Source: a virus. From it: DNA of 43,651 nucleotides. The translations under genes were made by a program, and so were the position numbers. The stretch is from IMG/VR virus record IMGVR_UViG_3300010397_000025, positions 1 to 43,651 of that record; one strand, given 5' to 3'. Below, piece after piece: positions 14,149-21,783 of the stretch; the stretch's first letter is position 1; every line of letters starts with the position of its first letter. The notes under the pieces were generated by a model that worked only from the letters and a program-made list of their open reading frames with translations, had not been told where the DNA came from and did not search any database.

Positions 14149-14997
14149 CTAAAAAGGACAGTCGTCGTCAGATGGCGCGGGGATGTATTGACCGGCCTTT
14201 GGACACGCTTTTCTATCCCAGCACCCATCGCACCAGGGTCCCGGGACAGGTTCCGCAGGGAGCGTCGCCGCCTCGCGCACGTCTTCGAGTATCGACCGGT
14301 ACTCGTAAGATCCGACCTCGACGACGGGACCCCAGTCCCAGTACCCGTCACGGGCGTAGTAGATGCCGGGTCGGTAGAAGATAAGACCGAGTTTATTTGC
14401 GCGGGCGATGCCGGCGGCGTTGACCTGAAGATTCATCTCGGCAGGGGTCACGGGCCACGCGCCGGTCTTCCAGTCGGCGACATTAAGAACGACTGTCTCA
14501 TTACCGAGTGGAAGCAACGGCCTGGCTAGTCTTTGTGCCCATTCGATATCGAGCCGACCGGCTGTCAGCAGGGCCGCGCCGCCAGCCACTGGCCTGTAGA
14601 CATGCGGCTCCGGCTCGACGACCTCGATATGACTTCCGTCCTCCCCGAGGCCCCACGCAAGCTCGAAACGGGCATTTGGCGGTGGCGACCATTGCGATGC
14701 GAGCAGGTCGAGCCAGCCTTGGAGTTCCAGGTCACTGCTAAAGGGCGACTCGGACATTGAGCGCTGCCAGTCCTCCACGGCGGCATGGAACGATCGGCCC
14801 CGCTCCACGCTCACATGCTGGTTGACTAGCTTCCGCACCAACCCATCACGCACCGTGGTCGTGTCGATTTCGCCGACGCCATCCCATGTGGCGAGAAGTT
14901 CCCTGGCCTTCGCCGCGATCTCGGGAGGCGGTGGCCGTTTACCGAGCACATTAGGGAACGCGCAGTGACGCTTGAGCGCCGACGCCGACCAGAGCAC
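14149..14997 (-). CDS. RecB/Cas4-like PD-(D/E)XK exonuclease with Fe-S cysteine set
   Basis: 282 residues from GTG 14997, 2 nt after the upstream stop. GRSFH (67-71) carries the family His, GRLD gives Asp150, and ADWKTG (174-179) gives the DxK pair, followed by a QVNAAG segment (191-196). Cys12 plus a C-terminal C-x2-C-x5-C (WCDGCWDRKAC) reproduces the four-Cys iron-sulfur pattern of AddB/Cas4 nucleases. It is probably the 5'-3' exonuclease that feeds single strands to the Mgm101-type annealing protein two genes upstream. Confidence 0.84.
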   Translation of the reverse strand: MLWSASALKRHCAFPNVLGKRPPPPEIAAKARELLATWDGVGEIDTTTVRDGLVRKLVNQHVSVERGRSFHAAVEDWQRSMSESPFSSDLELQGWLDLLASQWSPPPNARFELAWGLGEDGSHIEVVEPEPHVYRPVAGGAALLTAGRLDIEWAQRLARPLLPLGNETVVLNVADWKTGAWPVTPAEMNLQVNAAGIARANKLGLIFYRPGIYYARDGYWDWGPVVEVGSYEYRSILEDVREAATLPAEPVPGPWCDGCWDRKACPKAGQYIPAPSDDDCPF

Positions 14998-14999
14998 TT

Positions 15000-15230
15000 C
15001 TACTGCCTCCGAAGTTTCTGCTGCGCCTCGGACAGCATCCGAATGAAGTCCTCCCGATTTGCGTTCGAAGCATAGGCGAATGCGCCGCCCTGACCGAAGT
15101 CGAACAACATCACGGCGAATCCGACGCCCGGCAGGCCCTCGGATTTTATCGCGGCGATCAGTTCGTCCATCACGCCAGCGACAACCGTTTGCAGCACGAG
15201 CCGATGAGCAACGTCCGACGGCGACTCCAT
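15000..15230 (-). CDS. Small conserved-type phage protein (76 aa)
   Basis: ATG 15230 overlaps the upstream stop (TAATG). The central segment GFAVMLFDFGQGGAFAYASN followed by REDFIRMLSE is typical of a small protein I have seen in many phages near recombination or replication genes, without a known role. No signal peptide or Cys. Confidence 0.72.
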   Translation of the reverse strand: MESPSDVAHRLVLQTVVAGVMDELIAAIKSEGLPGVGFAVMLFDFGQGGAFAYASNANREDFIRMLSEAQQKLRRQ

Positions 15231-16174
15231 TATCGCCCGCCCCCAATCCGCCCCTCATTCTGCAATTTCTGGACAAGTTGTCCGTATGTCGACGTCCCAT
15301 GAGCCTGGAGCAGGACCAGCGCCGCGTCTCCCTGTGCTTTCGTGAGGGCCTCAACGGCCTGTACCTTCTCTCCGAAGAAGTCGATCAGCCACAGTTTCAC
15401 GTAACCCCTCTTGAGCTTGAGCCTGCGAATGGCGGCGGTAATGGCCTCGACGGCGTTCGCGTCGATGGCCTCGCCCGTGTCAGTCATGGCCGGTGTCGTC
15501 GTGCCAGGCCCTGGCGTCTGGACCATATGACCCATAGAGATTCCACGGGTCGCCGCCGCCTCGTCTTTTGGGAGCGTCGTTGCCTCCGTGCGCTCTGGTC
15601 GCTGCGGATTGGCAACGTCGCGAGCATGTGTCTGTTTGTACTCGCGCTCCCACCAGCGCCGCCAGGCGGGGTCGAACAGCTCGTGGAATATGCCGAGCTG
15701 CTTGCAGCACTTCACGAGACAGTCAGATTGAGCCCCCTCCTTTGCGTTCGCGACGGTCATGCCGCCCTGAATCGGGCACTCGCCCGTGGCCTCTTTGATG
15801 AACTGGAACTTGCGCGAGCCAGGGGGCCGGACGAACAGCGCCCCAGTCCATGTCATTTCCTTCGGGCCGATCTGGCGGCTCGGAGACGTTGGCACCAGTT
15901 TGAATCCGCCAGGCCCGAACGCATCGAGAAGAACATGCTGGTAGTGAATCCACGGCACGAACAGTAGCCCGGCCGGCGGCTTCACCTCGACGAGGGCCGG
16001 GTCGACCTTGCGCGCTAGCTTCGCAATCGTCTCGGGCGGCATCGGCTCAGCGTCCTCGGTGAAGTCGATCTTGGGTGGCGCCCCTGGAAGGTCGTTTCCG
16101 CCCGGCAACGGTGGCGGCGGATCCTGTCGCGACTCCTGATGCGTGCCTTCGTTCATTGATTGCGCCGTGCTCAT
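15230..16174 (-). CDS. Mgm101-type single-strand annealing protein
   Basis: 314 residues from ATG 16174, chosen because GGAG lies 6 nt upstream; ATG 16186 has no ribosome site. Residues about 42-180 match the Mgm101 core: VEVKPPAGLLFVPW, LLDAFGPGGFKLVP, then NAKEGAQSDCLVKCCKQLGI with ELFDPAW. Mgm101 proteins are Rad52-related ring-forming annealers first known from yeast mitochondria and also found in phages. It pairs with the RecB-like exonuclease downstream. The C-terminal 130 residues are less conserved, ending in a Gln/Gly tail. Confidence 0.85.
   Translation of the reverse strand: MSTAQSMNEGTHQESRQDPPPPLPGGNDLPGAPPKIDFTEDAEPMPPETIAKLARKVDPALVEVKPPAGLLFVPWIHYQHVLLDAFGPGGFKLVPTSPSRQIGPKEMTWTGALFVRPPGSRKFQFIKEATGECPIQGGMTVANAKEGAQSDCLVKCCKQLGIFHELFDPAWRRWWEREYKQTHARDVANPQRPERTEATTLPKDEAAATRGISMGHMVQTPGPGTTTPAMTDTGEAIDANAVEAITAAIRRLKLKRGYVKLWLIDFFGEKVQAVEALTKAQGDAALVLLQAHGTSTYGQLVQKLQNEGRIGGGR
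15271..15283. promoter_or_regulatory. GGACA-N3-TGTCC palindrome (perfect, spacer AGT)
   Basis: Perfect copy inside the last codons of the annealing-protein gene, with AATTTCT on its left and GTAT on its right. Confidence 0.6.
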
Positions 16175-16191
16175 TGATGACTCCATTTGCT

Positions 16192-16204
16192 GGACATGCT
16201 GTCC
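16192..16204. promoter_or_regulatory. GGACA-N3-TGTCC palindrome (perfect, spacer TGC)
   Basis: Perfect intergenic copy just upstream of the annealing-protein start, between it and a terminator. This is a classical operator position for the recombination genes. Confidence 0.7.
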
Positions 16205-16210
16205 GTCTTC

Positions 16211-16265
16211 AAAAAATACCCGAGGCCGCGGGAGAGCCTATTTACGACCCAACCCGCGGCCCCGG
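16211..16265 (-). terminator. Intrinsic terminator after the repeat-protein gene
   Basis: Arms 16220-16232 and 16253-16265 (CCGCGG core, 12 of 13 paired plus one G-U) are followed on the minus strand by GTATTTTTT. This is the clearest rho-independent terminator in the window. Confidence 0.8.
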
Positions 16266-16272
16266 AAGACCC

Positions 16273-17952
16273 TTACGCCTCGACCCCGTAAACAAGTTCA
16301 GGGTCGCGCTCACAGCGCTCGACATCCCATTCCGGCAATGCCTGCCACTTCCGCGCAGCCTGGGCCGTGCGTAGGGATTCATGGACCGGTTCAACGTACA
16401 TCGGCTGCTCGCCCTCCTGGAGTTTGGGCGACTGCTTTCTCAGCCATCTTTCGGTCGCGGTCCCAAGCAGCTCGTACGACAATCCCGTCTTCTCGTCACG
16501 CCAAGTGTCCAGCGTATCGGCGCCAAGGAGCTGGACGATCCAGTCCCAGCCCGCGGCCTCGGCCAGGGCGCGGCGAATCTCGGTGTTCGTGATGGCCAGA
16601 TATTCATCGCGCGTATACGACCTTGGCGCGAGGATGACGCGCGCAGGGACACGCGTGCCATGCCATGTGAAGAGTTGCCACCCATCGCGCCATGTGATCG
16701 ATGGCCCGCTGATGGAGTGCGCACGGGCTTGCTCATCCCTGCCTATCACCGTCGGACGGTCGGAGATGATGCAGAACTTTGCATGCATGTACCGGGGGCC
16801 ACCATGGATCGCGGCGACCTCGGCGTGCTGCCACTTGTCGTAGACCGGAAGTCCGAGCTTCGCGACGTGCCGGAAGAACGACAGATAGGCCGCCCATCCC
16901 GACCACATGTTTCCGCCGTGCCATAGGCGATACCAGTATTGCGAGCAACCGACGAGAAATCTGACGACAGGATCGTCGGCGGCGTGCGTGGCGTCGTGCG
17001 TGGCGGCGTCCGTGGCGGCGTACGTGGCGGCGTCCGTGGCGGCGTACGTGGCGGCGTGCGTGGCGTCGCACGTGGCGGCGTACGTGGCGTCGTACGTGGC
17101 GGCATCCGTGGCGTCGTACGTGGCGTCGCACGTGGCGTCGCGCGTGGCGGCATCCGTGGCGTCGTACGTGGCGGCATCCGTGGCGTCGTACGTGGCGTCG
17201 CGCGTGGCGTCGTACGTGGCGTCGCGCGTGGCGGCGTCCGTGGCGTCGCGCGTGGCGTCGCACGTGGCGTCGTACGTGGCGTCGCACGTGGCGTCGTACG
17301 TGGCGTCGCGCGTGGCGGCGTACGTGGCGTCGCGCGTGGCGGCGTCCGTGGCGTCGCGCGTGGCGTCGCGCGTGGCGGCGTCCGTGGCGGCGTACGTGGC
17401 GGCGTACGTGGCGGCGTGCGTGGCGGCGTGCGTGGCGTCGCACGTGGCGGCGTCCGTGGCGGCGTACGTGGCGGCGTGCGTGGCGGCGTGCGTGGCGGCG
17501 TGCGTGGCGTCGCACGTGGCGGCGTCCGTGGCGGCGTCCGTGGCGGTCGGAGCCTTCGGCGACTGCTTCGGCAACGGCTCCAGCGTCATTGCGCGGTGAA
17601 CACCATGCTTGGCGACAAATGCCACAGCCGGGCCGATGGCGCCGAGCAGATCGTGCTCCGCTAGATCGCGCCCGAACAGCTCGCAGTGTTTCTTGGGATT
17701 GTCGCGCAGCCACCAGACGCCGCTAGCGACTGAGGCCGCAATGGCGCCACCGATGGGAGACGCGCAGAAGACGATCCGGTTCGGAGGCGGCAGATCGGCG
17801 GCGCCGTATATGCCAGTTATCGCGGCCTGCATGACATCGCGGTCGCGATCGTCCATCGGGGCTGTGTTGAGACCATTGGCAATCCAGCGGTCGCGCCACG
17901 GTTCGAGCTGGGCGCGGTGCTCGTCGGTCAGGCTGTACTTTTTCGTCGTCAT
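16273..17952 (-). CDS. DUF6745-like protein with 47 tetrapeptide repeats
   Basis: 559 residues. The N-terminal 136 residues are globular, starting EHRAQLEPWRDRWI. Residues 137-324 are 47 perfect-length tetrads AT-x-(A/D), where x is Asp, Cys, His, Tyr or Arg. The C-terminal region has WRDGWQLFTWHG, VPARVILAP and a TNTEIRRA segment like DUF6745 proteins. All repeats are 12 bp, so gain or loss keeps the frame. A spacer, filament or metal-binding array (His, Asp, Cys) is possible. Neighbouring DUF6745-type genes are often followed by a protein like the one at 17974. Confidence 0.72.
   Translation of the reverse strand: MTTKKYSLTDEHRAQLEPWRDRWIANGLNTAPMDDRDRDVMQAAITGIYGAADLPPPNRIVFCASPIGGAIAASVASGVWWLRDNPKKHCELFGRDLAEHDLLGAIGPAVAFVAKHGVHRAMTLEPLPKQSPKAPTATDAATDAATCDATHAATHAATHAATYAATDAATCDATHAATHAATYAATYAATDAATRDATRDATDAATRDATYAATRDATYDATCDATYDATCDATRDATDAATRDATYDATRDATYDATDAATYDATDAATRDATCDATYDATDAATYDATYAATCDATHAATYAATDAATYAATDAATHDATHAADDPVVRFLVGCSQYWYRLWHGGNMWSGWAAYLSFFRHVAKLGLPVYDKWQHAEVAAIHGGPRYMHAKFCIISDRPTVIGRDEQARAHSISGPSITWRDGWQLFTWHGTRVPARVILAPRSYTRDEYLAITNTEIRRALAEAAGWDWIVQLLGADTLDTWRDEKTGLSYELLGTATERWLRKQSPKLQEGEQPMYVEPVHESLRTAQAARKWQALPEWDVERCERDPELVYGVEA
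16981..17544 (-). repeat. 12-bp minisatellite, 47 units
   Basis: 47 consecutive in-frame 12-bp units read GCC-ACG-NNC-GMC (frame-shifted view) on the minus strand. The third codon varies among GAC, TGC, CAC, TAC and CGC, and the fourth between GCC and GAC. Framework codons hardly vary. Confidence 0.93.
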
Positions 17953-17973
17953 GGCAGCTCCCTCCCTTTCCGC

Positions 17974-18291
17974 TCAGTCCACTACGTTGCGATCGCCCTG
18001 GCCGCCGCGCTCACGCAACGGTCGCACCTCGAAATCCCCGGGCACGAACGAGACAGTCTTGTGTCCGCCGGCCTTGCCGTGGGTCAGCTCGGCCGCTTCG
18101 GCCAGGCGCAGCCGCGTAACGGCCCCGTCGCGGCTCACCAGCGCGGTCCCGCGCAGGGTGTGCGGATGGCCGCTGCTGTCGCCCGCGAACACGTAGTTCG
18201 CGACGGGCTTCATTGCCTTCGCTTCGGCCGGGGCGATCGTGATCTTCTCAATGACCAAGTCGCCTTGGCGCGCATAGATTTCGGTGCTCAT
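17974..18291 (-). CDS. Small protein linked to the repeat protein, unknown
   Basis: 105 residues, stop 21 bp before the 559-residue gene. The features RQGDLVI at the start, then TLRGTALVSRDG, HKTVSFVPGDF and a C-terminal RNVVD resemble a family I have seen beside DUF6745 genes; it is probably a small beta-barrel. No Cys. A partner or regulator of the repeat protein is possible. Confidence 0.65.
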   Translation of the reverse strand: MSTEIYARQGDLVIEKITIAPAEAKAMKPVANYVFAGDSSGHPHTLRGTALVSRDGAVTRLRLAEAAELTHGKAGGHKTVSFVPGDFEVRPLRERGGQGDRNVVD

Positions 18292-18482
18292 GTTTCGGTC
18301 TCCTCTTCGGTTTGGTTGTTTTTGGCGGCGTCAATGGCTTCTGTCTTTTCTAACGCCCGACGCGAAATAGACAGGTATTCGAGCATGATGTCGAACTCAT
18401 CAACTGTCGGCCTTCGGTCTGCGACGAAATCGACCGAGTTCCCAGGCGCCACGGGAAAACGCACCCACCAACGACCGTCCAT
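18288..18482 (-). CDS. Small acidic protein, unknown (64 aa)
   Basis: ATG 18482 directly follows the stop of the upstream gene, and its stop overlaps the next ATG (ATGA). WWVRF near the N-terminus and an acidic Glu/Thr tail are visible. No family recognised. Confidence 0.6.
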   Translation of the reverse strand: MDGRWWVRFPVAPGNSVDFVADRRPTVDEFDIMLEYLSISRRALEKTEAIDAAKNNQTEEETET

Positions 18483-19730
18483 TTACATTTCCCCCCGAAT
18501 TATTCTGGAGATGAGCAAAGCAATGCGACGGCCCGCCCATAACTCGAACTCTGGTGCTGTCATCTTCGCGGGGAACGCTGCCAACTCGTGAGCGAGTTCC
18601 TTGGCCAGTTCCTCGGGCGGCCTCCGTGGTGGGGCGACGGGCGGTTCGATATGCGGACAGCCGAGGTGGTCTTCGCAAAGGCAGCGTGAATGCTCACCTT
18701 CGGTGCATCTGCACTTCTTGTCGCAACGTTCGCACGAAGCTCCGCACCCGAGCCCCGGCCTCCGCCGCTCCCCTATGTCGGGATTTACCGTTCGAGCCTG
18801 CGGATGCAACCTCCCTCCCGACCCCTCGCCACACGCCGTGCAGCGCTCGGGATTGCCGGGGGCGAACTCGTGCAGCGTCTCGCGGTGCTCTTCCCCGCCG
18901 CCCAACGGTATCGGGTTTCTCTCGATCACCTCCCCGATGGCCTCGAAGTGCTCTGGGCAGCCACTGGGAGAGAGGCCGTGCTCGCACCGATCTCCCACGT
19001 CGGGATTGGCCGCCGCTACCTCGCGACACCGACGGTCGATTGCGCGGCCATCACGAACAGAGCAGTCGCCAGGCTCGCATTTGCAAACCTCGGCCCGCTC
19101 CCCCATGTCGGACTGAACCGCGGCGGGGTCTGGGTAGTCGGTACCGCCGAAGTCATCGGGTCCGGCCGGCGGCATATCCACCGGCTCGTCGGCCTGGACC
19201 GCGGAGGCGCCAGGGCAGTTTCGAACTGTGTGCGCGCCGTCCAGGCCGTCGCAGTGCTTGCAATCGGCGTCGGTGCGCGCGTCGGGTTGGACCGGGGGCG
19301 GGGTGGCCGGCGCGTTAGCTGGCACGAAGTACGGCTCGCACGAAATGTGGTCGACGCCATCAACGCACGCCTGGCAACCATCGCCATCACTATCGGCCGG
19401 GGGGGCGGATGCGCGAGCCCCGGCCGGCGATTTCTCAGGCCCGGCCGGGGTCGCTTGGTGCTCGGGGGCGGCTGCGAGGAAAGCGAGGATCCGATCGTGA
19501 AGCGGTCGCCCGCGCATGAGCAACACGGATCCTAGCGATGCCGGCATGTCCTGCTCGTCCGGATCGGCTACCTCGCGCAGAAGGGCTATTGCCTCAACCT
19601 CCCGTCCCATCCCTACGGGGGCGGGGGCGCCGCCATCTTCAACCGGACGCCCGCAGCCATCGCAGACATTCCGGTTGTCGAACGCGGCCAGCTCGCGCTC
19701 GGTAGGACTCCAGTTGTGCGGGTCGCTCAT
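18483..19730 (-). CDS. Cys-rich modular protein, 24 cysteines (415 aa)
   Basis: Starts at ATG 19730 with no ribosome site, in a context predicting a leaderless transcript. Cys pairs occur along the chain: CDGC, CQAC, CKHC, CKC, CTAC, then a dense C-terminal set around CERCDKKCRC. A short phrase recurs as SDMGER, PDVGDR and PDIGER, suggesting internal duplication. Long Pro/Ala/Asp linkers separate the modules. The C-terminus is helical. It is probably a multi-zinc scaffold; no enzyme motif seen. The gene opens the leftward 19.7-14.1 kb block. Confidence 0.7.
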   Translation of the reverse strand: MSDPHNWSPTERELAAFDNRNVCDGCGRPVEDGGAPAPVGMGREVEAIALLREVADPDEQDMPASLGSVLLMRGRPLHDRILAFLAAAPEHQATPAGPEKSPAGARASAPPADSDGDGCQACVDGVDHISCEPYFVPANAPATPPPVQPDARTDADCKHCDGLDGAHTVRNCPGASAVQADEPVDMPPAGPDDFGGTDYPDPAAVQSDMGERAEVCKCEPGDCSVRDGRAIDRRCREVAAANPDVGDRCEHGLSPSGCPEHFEAIGEVIERNPIPLGGGEEHRETLHEFAPGNPERCTACGEGSGGRLHPQARTVNPDIGERRRPGLGCGASCERCDKKCRCTEGEHSRCLCEDHLGCPHIEPPVAPPRRPPEELAKELAHELAAFPAKMTAPEFELWAGRRIALLISRIIRGEM

Positions 19731-19732
19731 GG

Positions 19733-19760
19733 GTGTAGAGAGATAGCAGTCTCTCTACAC
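19733..19760. promoter_or_regulatory. 28-bp perfect palindrome operator
   Basis: GTGTAGAGAGA, 6-bp spacer, TCTCTCTACAC: 11-bp perfect arms. It covers the region from the -35/-10 spacer to the start codon of the 415-residue gene and carries two copies of the dispersed GTGTAGAG motif. Confidence 0.8.
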
Positions 19761-19768
19761 GACGTCAA
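19740..19768 (-). promoter_or_regulatory. Sigma-70-type promoter, leaderless transcript
   Basis: -35 TTGACG (19763-19768), 17-bp spacer, -10 TATCTC (19740-19745). The start codon A is at 19730, so the expected transcript begins at or within about 4 nt of the ATG. It is overlaid by the 28-bp palindrome. Confidence 0.68.
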
Positions 19769-19803
19769 GCGATAAAATGCAGAAAAGAGCAGGGCGGGGG
19801 CGA

Positions 19804-20325
19804 CTACGTGATTCCGTTCCGCCAGGTCTTGTCGGCGGCGGGCACGTCGGATTTCCCGGTCAGTCCGTCCGTGAATTCCTGCTCGATGAGGCGAGCCCAT
19901 GCGTCTGGGATCTTGCGCTTCGCCGTCTTGCTAGTCGTGTACCAGCTCGACACGGTTGCCGGGGAAACGGCCTCGAAAGCGCCGTGGGCATGGGACTGCT
20001 CCGCTCGCCGCATGCAGTGGCGGCAATGGTCAGCGGCCCATGCTGCAATCGAGCCCCAACGCGGGTCCGATAGCACGGCGGCGACGAATGGGTGCCCCCC
20101 GTGTTGCGTAATCCCGGCGGCGATATGGGCCCGGCCCTCGCGGCTCATTCCCTGTGTAGCATCTCGCATTTGTGTAGCGAGTATGTTAGGGTCTCCCCCG
20201 GTGCGCAAGTGCAACTCGGCCTGATGCAGCTTGAGCTGGCCCGACAGAAGCCGCCTTTCCGAGTCGATATCGGCGAGCTGGCTTTCGAGCTGGGCGATGC
20301 GTTCGCGGAGCTGGTCCGGGGTCAC
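19804..20325 (-). CDS. Coiled-coil protein with C-terminal Cro-like HTH (candidate repressor)
   Basis: 173 residues from a GTG at 20325. Residues 1-35 form a heptad-like helix (RERIAQLESQLADIDSERR). The C-terminal third has SPATVSSWYTTS followed by RKIPDAWARLIEQEF, the recognition-helix and RIPxxxxxxIE pattern of Cro/P22-C2-like repressors. CRHC lies between them. The N-terminal helix could dimerise it. It lies 70 bp from the 28-bp palindrome and in a divergent pair with rightward genes, so it is a candidate for the GTGTAGAG-binding regulator. Confidence 0.62.
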   Translation of the reverse strand: MTPDQLRERIAQLESQLADIDSERRLLSGQLKLHQAELHLRTGGDPNILATQMRDATQGMSREGRAHIAAGITQHGGHPFVAAVLSDPRWGSIAAWAADHCRHCMRRAEQSHAHGAFEAVSPATVSSWYTTSKTAKRKIPDAWARLIEQEFTDGLTGKSDVPAADKTWRNGIT

Positions 20326-20362
20326 GGCGCCGAACCTAACACATCCGTAGCTGAGGTGCGTA

Positions 20363-20530
20363 ATGACCGGAATGGCGACGATTCAGGACGAGGGGATGAG
20401 GCTGTGGCGACTGATAGGGGTCAGGATACTCACCCGCCGACAGGCTGCGCTCGCAATAGCGGTCCGCCAACTATCGGTCGAGACGGCCTATCGACGAATC
20501 GGGATTCGCGCCTATGAAATTCATTTATAG
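20363..20530 (+). CDS. Small basic protein, unknown (55 aa)
   Basis: ATG 20363 is preceded by GAGGT and overlaps the next gene by 17 bp. The sequence is Arg/Ala/Ile-rich with an LTRRQAALAIAVRQLSVE helix pair that could be a minimal HTH. It is divergent from the candidate repressor gene, where a Cro- or activator-like gene would lie. Modest support. Confidence 0.45.
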   Translation: MTGMATIQDEGMRLWRLIGVRILTRRQAALAIAVRQLSVETAYRRIGIRAYEIHL

Positions 20531-20717
20531 GTGCCTCGGATGCGGGGCTAGGATCGCCGTGTCGAGTCCCATTGGTACCGGTACGAGGCTCAACGCGCGC
20601 GACTTCATAGAGGATTGCATGTGCCCGCGCGACAGCGCCGAGGCGCATTTCTTGGAAATTGTCGAGCCTCTTAAGCTTTCCGACCTCTCGATCTTCAACC
20701 GACGAGGTACGCCGTGA
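20514..20717 (+). CDS. Small Cys-motif protein (67 aa)
   Basis: Residues 7-10 are CLGC, and CMC follows near residue 36, giving a potential zinc ribbon. Its TGA overlaps the GTG of the nuclease gene (GTGA), so the two are probably co-translated. Unknown function. Confidence 0.6.
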   Translation: MKFIYRCLGCGARIAVSSPIGTGTRLNARDFIEDCMCPRDSAEAHFLEIVEPLKLSDLSIFNRRGTP

Positions 20718-21274
20718 GGGTCGCCATTGTCGGATCCCGCGAGGCTACGGTGAGGGCCAGGAGGCAATTTGGGCACATTCACAGGCTCGTTGGGGCCCGC
20801 GGGATAAAGTTCCGCTCGAAGGCCGAGGCCAACTACAGTTTCTATCTTGAGTGGCTTCTCGGACTCGGTCAGATAGCCGGCTGGCTCTATGAGCCCGTGA
20901 CCCTCTGGTTCACGCCGTGGCCGCCGCCGAAGCCCCGCTCCCCGGCGCGTAAGGTGCAATCACACTCGCGGCCGAAGAAGGCAACGGCATGGTCGGACCC
21001 CCGTGCACTCGGACTCACCGGGGTCTCGCGCGGGGTCGTCTCCTACACGCCTGACTTCGCCGTCGACTGGCGCCAGCGACCAACGGAGAAAGACGGGCGC
21101 TCCATCGTGGGAGGATACGTCGAGGTGAAGGGCTATATGGACGCGCGCAGCTCGACGGCCATTGCTCGCGCGCGGCGCTACTTCCCGGAGATCCGAATCG
21201 ACGTCGTGGACGCCAGACAGATGACGGCGCTCAAGCGCCAGGTAGGCGGCATCGTGCCGAACTGGATCCCGTAA
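20714..21274 (+). CDS. DUF1064/T7-endonuclease-I-like PD-(D/E)XK nuclease
   Basis: 186 residues from a GTG in a GTGA junction. FRSKAEANYSFYLEWL (with its Glu), then YTPDF, then GYVEVKG about 25 residues on, forms the E...PDx(n)ExK nuclease signature of DUF1064 and T7 endonuclease I-like resolvases. It probably cuts branched DNA before packaging or in recombination. It is transcribed rightward, opposite to its leftward neighbours. Confidence 0.8.
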   Translation: MRVAIVGSREATVRARRQFGHIHRLVGARGIKFRSKAEANYSFYLEWLLGLGQIAGWLYEPVTLWFTPWPPPKPRSPARKVQSHSRPKKATAWSDPRALGLTGVSRGVVSYTPDFAVDWRQRPTEKDGRSIVGGYVEVKGYMDARSSTAIARARRYFPEIRIDVVDARQMTALKRQVGGIVPNWIP

Positions 21275-21391
21275 GGTGGCGTAAAACGCACTGCCGTGCG
21301 CGTGGCGCTACCCTACACAGGGCGGTAGTACGAAGGGGACACTTACGGACGAACGCCTCGCCAGCGCGCTCCTATTGCGTCCGAGCTGATG

Positions 21392-21425
21392 GGCTACGTC
21401 CCTCCCTTCGTATCGGGGGCGGCTG
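21392..21425. repeat. 34-bp exact repeat, copy 1 (gene-end junction)
   Basis: Identical to 22005-22038. Each copy encodes the C-terminal residues DTKGGT, the stop codon and a GGGAGG ribosome-site-like run. Confidence 0.93.
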
Positions 21426-21771
21426 AGGTGTGGCCGCCGATACGGTCCTGCATCTGCCGGAGCTCGCGCAGCCACCCGGCGGTCATGTCGGTTCGCGATC
21501 GAAGCTCGCTGCCAATCGCGATGATGGCCTCCGCGAGGTAGCGCTGCGTGTAGTGGGGGCCGAAGTGGTACAGCCGGACGTTGCGGCCGACGCGCATGTG
21601 GGCGGGCATCCGGTTGTTCCAGATCATGCGCAGCGTGAAGAACAGGTGCCTGGTCTCCATGTCGGCCGGAGAGACCATCGCGCCGGTTCGTTCGCGCCAC
21701 TTCCATCCGCGCGCGATGCTGCCCTCTTTTGCAAGGGCGGTGACCTCCACGAGGCTGCCGGCGCCGCTCAC
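21394..21771 (-). CDS. Unknown protein (125 aa)
   Basis: GTG 21771 in a GTGA junction. The N-terminus is basic. A middle section (HLFFTLRMIWNNRMP, then GRNVRLYHFGPHYTQRYL) looks like a compact helical domain seen in phage accessory proteins. It ends in APDTKGGT, shared exactly with the protein ending at 22007. Function unknown. Confidence 0.68.
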   Translation of the reverse strand: MSGAGSLVEVTALAKEGSIARGWKWRERTGAMVSPADMETRHLFFTLRMIWNNRMPAHMRVGRNVRLYHFGPHYTQRYLAEAIIAIGSELRSRTDMTAGWLRELRQMQDRIGGHTSAAPDTKGGT

Positions 21772-21783
21772 TTGGGGGCTCCG
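21760..21783. repeat. 24-bp exact repeat, copy 1 (gene junction)
   Basis: Identical to 22232-22255. It carries the GAPK tail, the TGA stop and the overlapping GTG start of the next gene (MSGA). Confidence 0.9.

Noticed and set aside
16981-17544. Possible CRISPR array
   Set aside because: Units are tandem 12-bp copies with no unique spacers and no cas genes.
16981-17544. Diversity-generating retroelement target
   Set aside because: No reverse transcriptase or template repeat seen; variation is within tandem units and in NAC/NGC codons, not at adenines of a template copy.
16907-17664. Open frames on the plus strand through the minisatellite giving RGGV- or VAAC-type repeats
   Set aside because: They are the same 12-bp units read in other frames; the minus frame alone has non-repeat domains at both ends.
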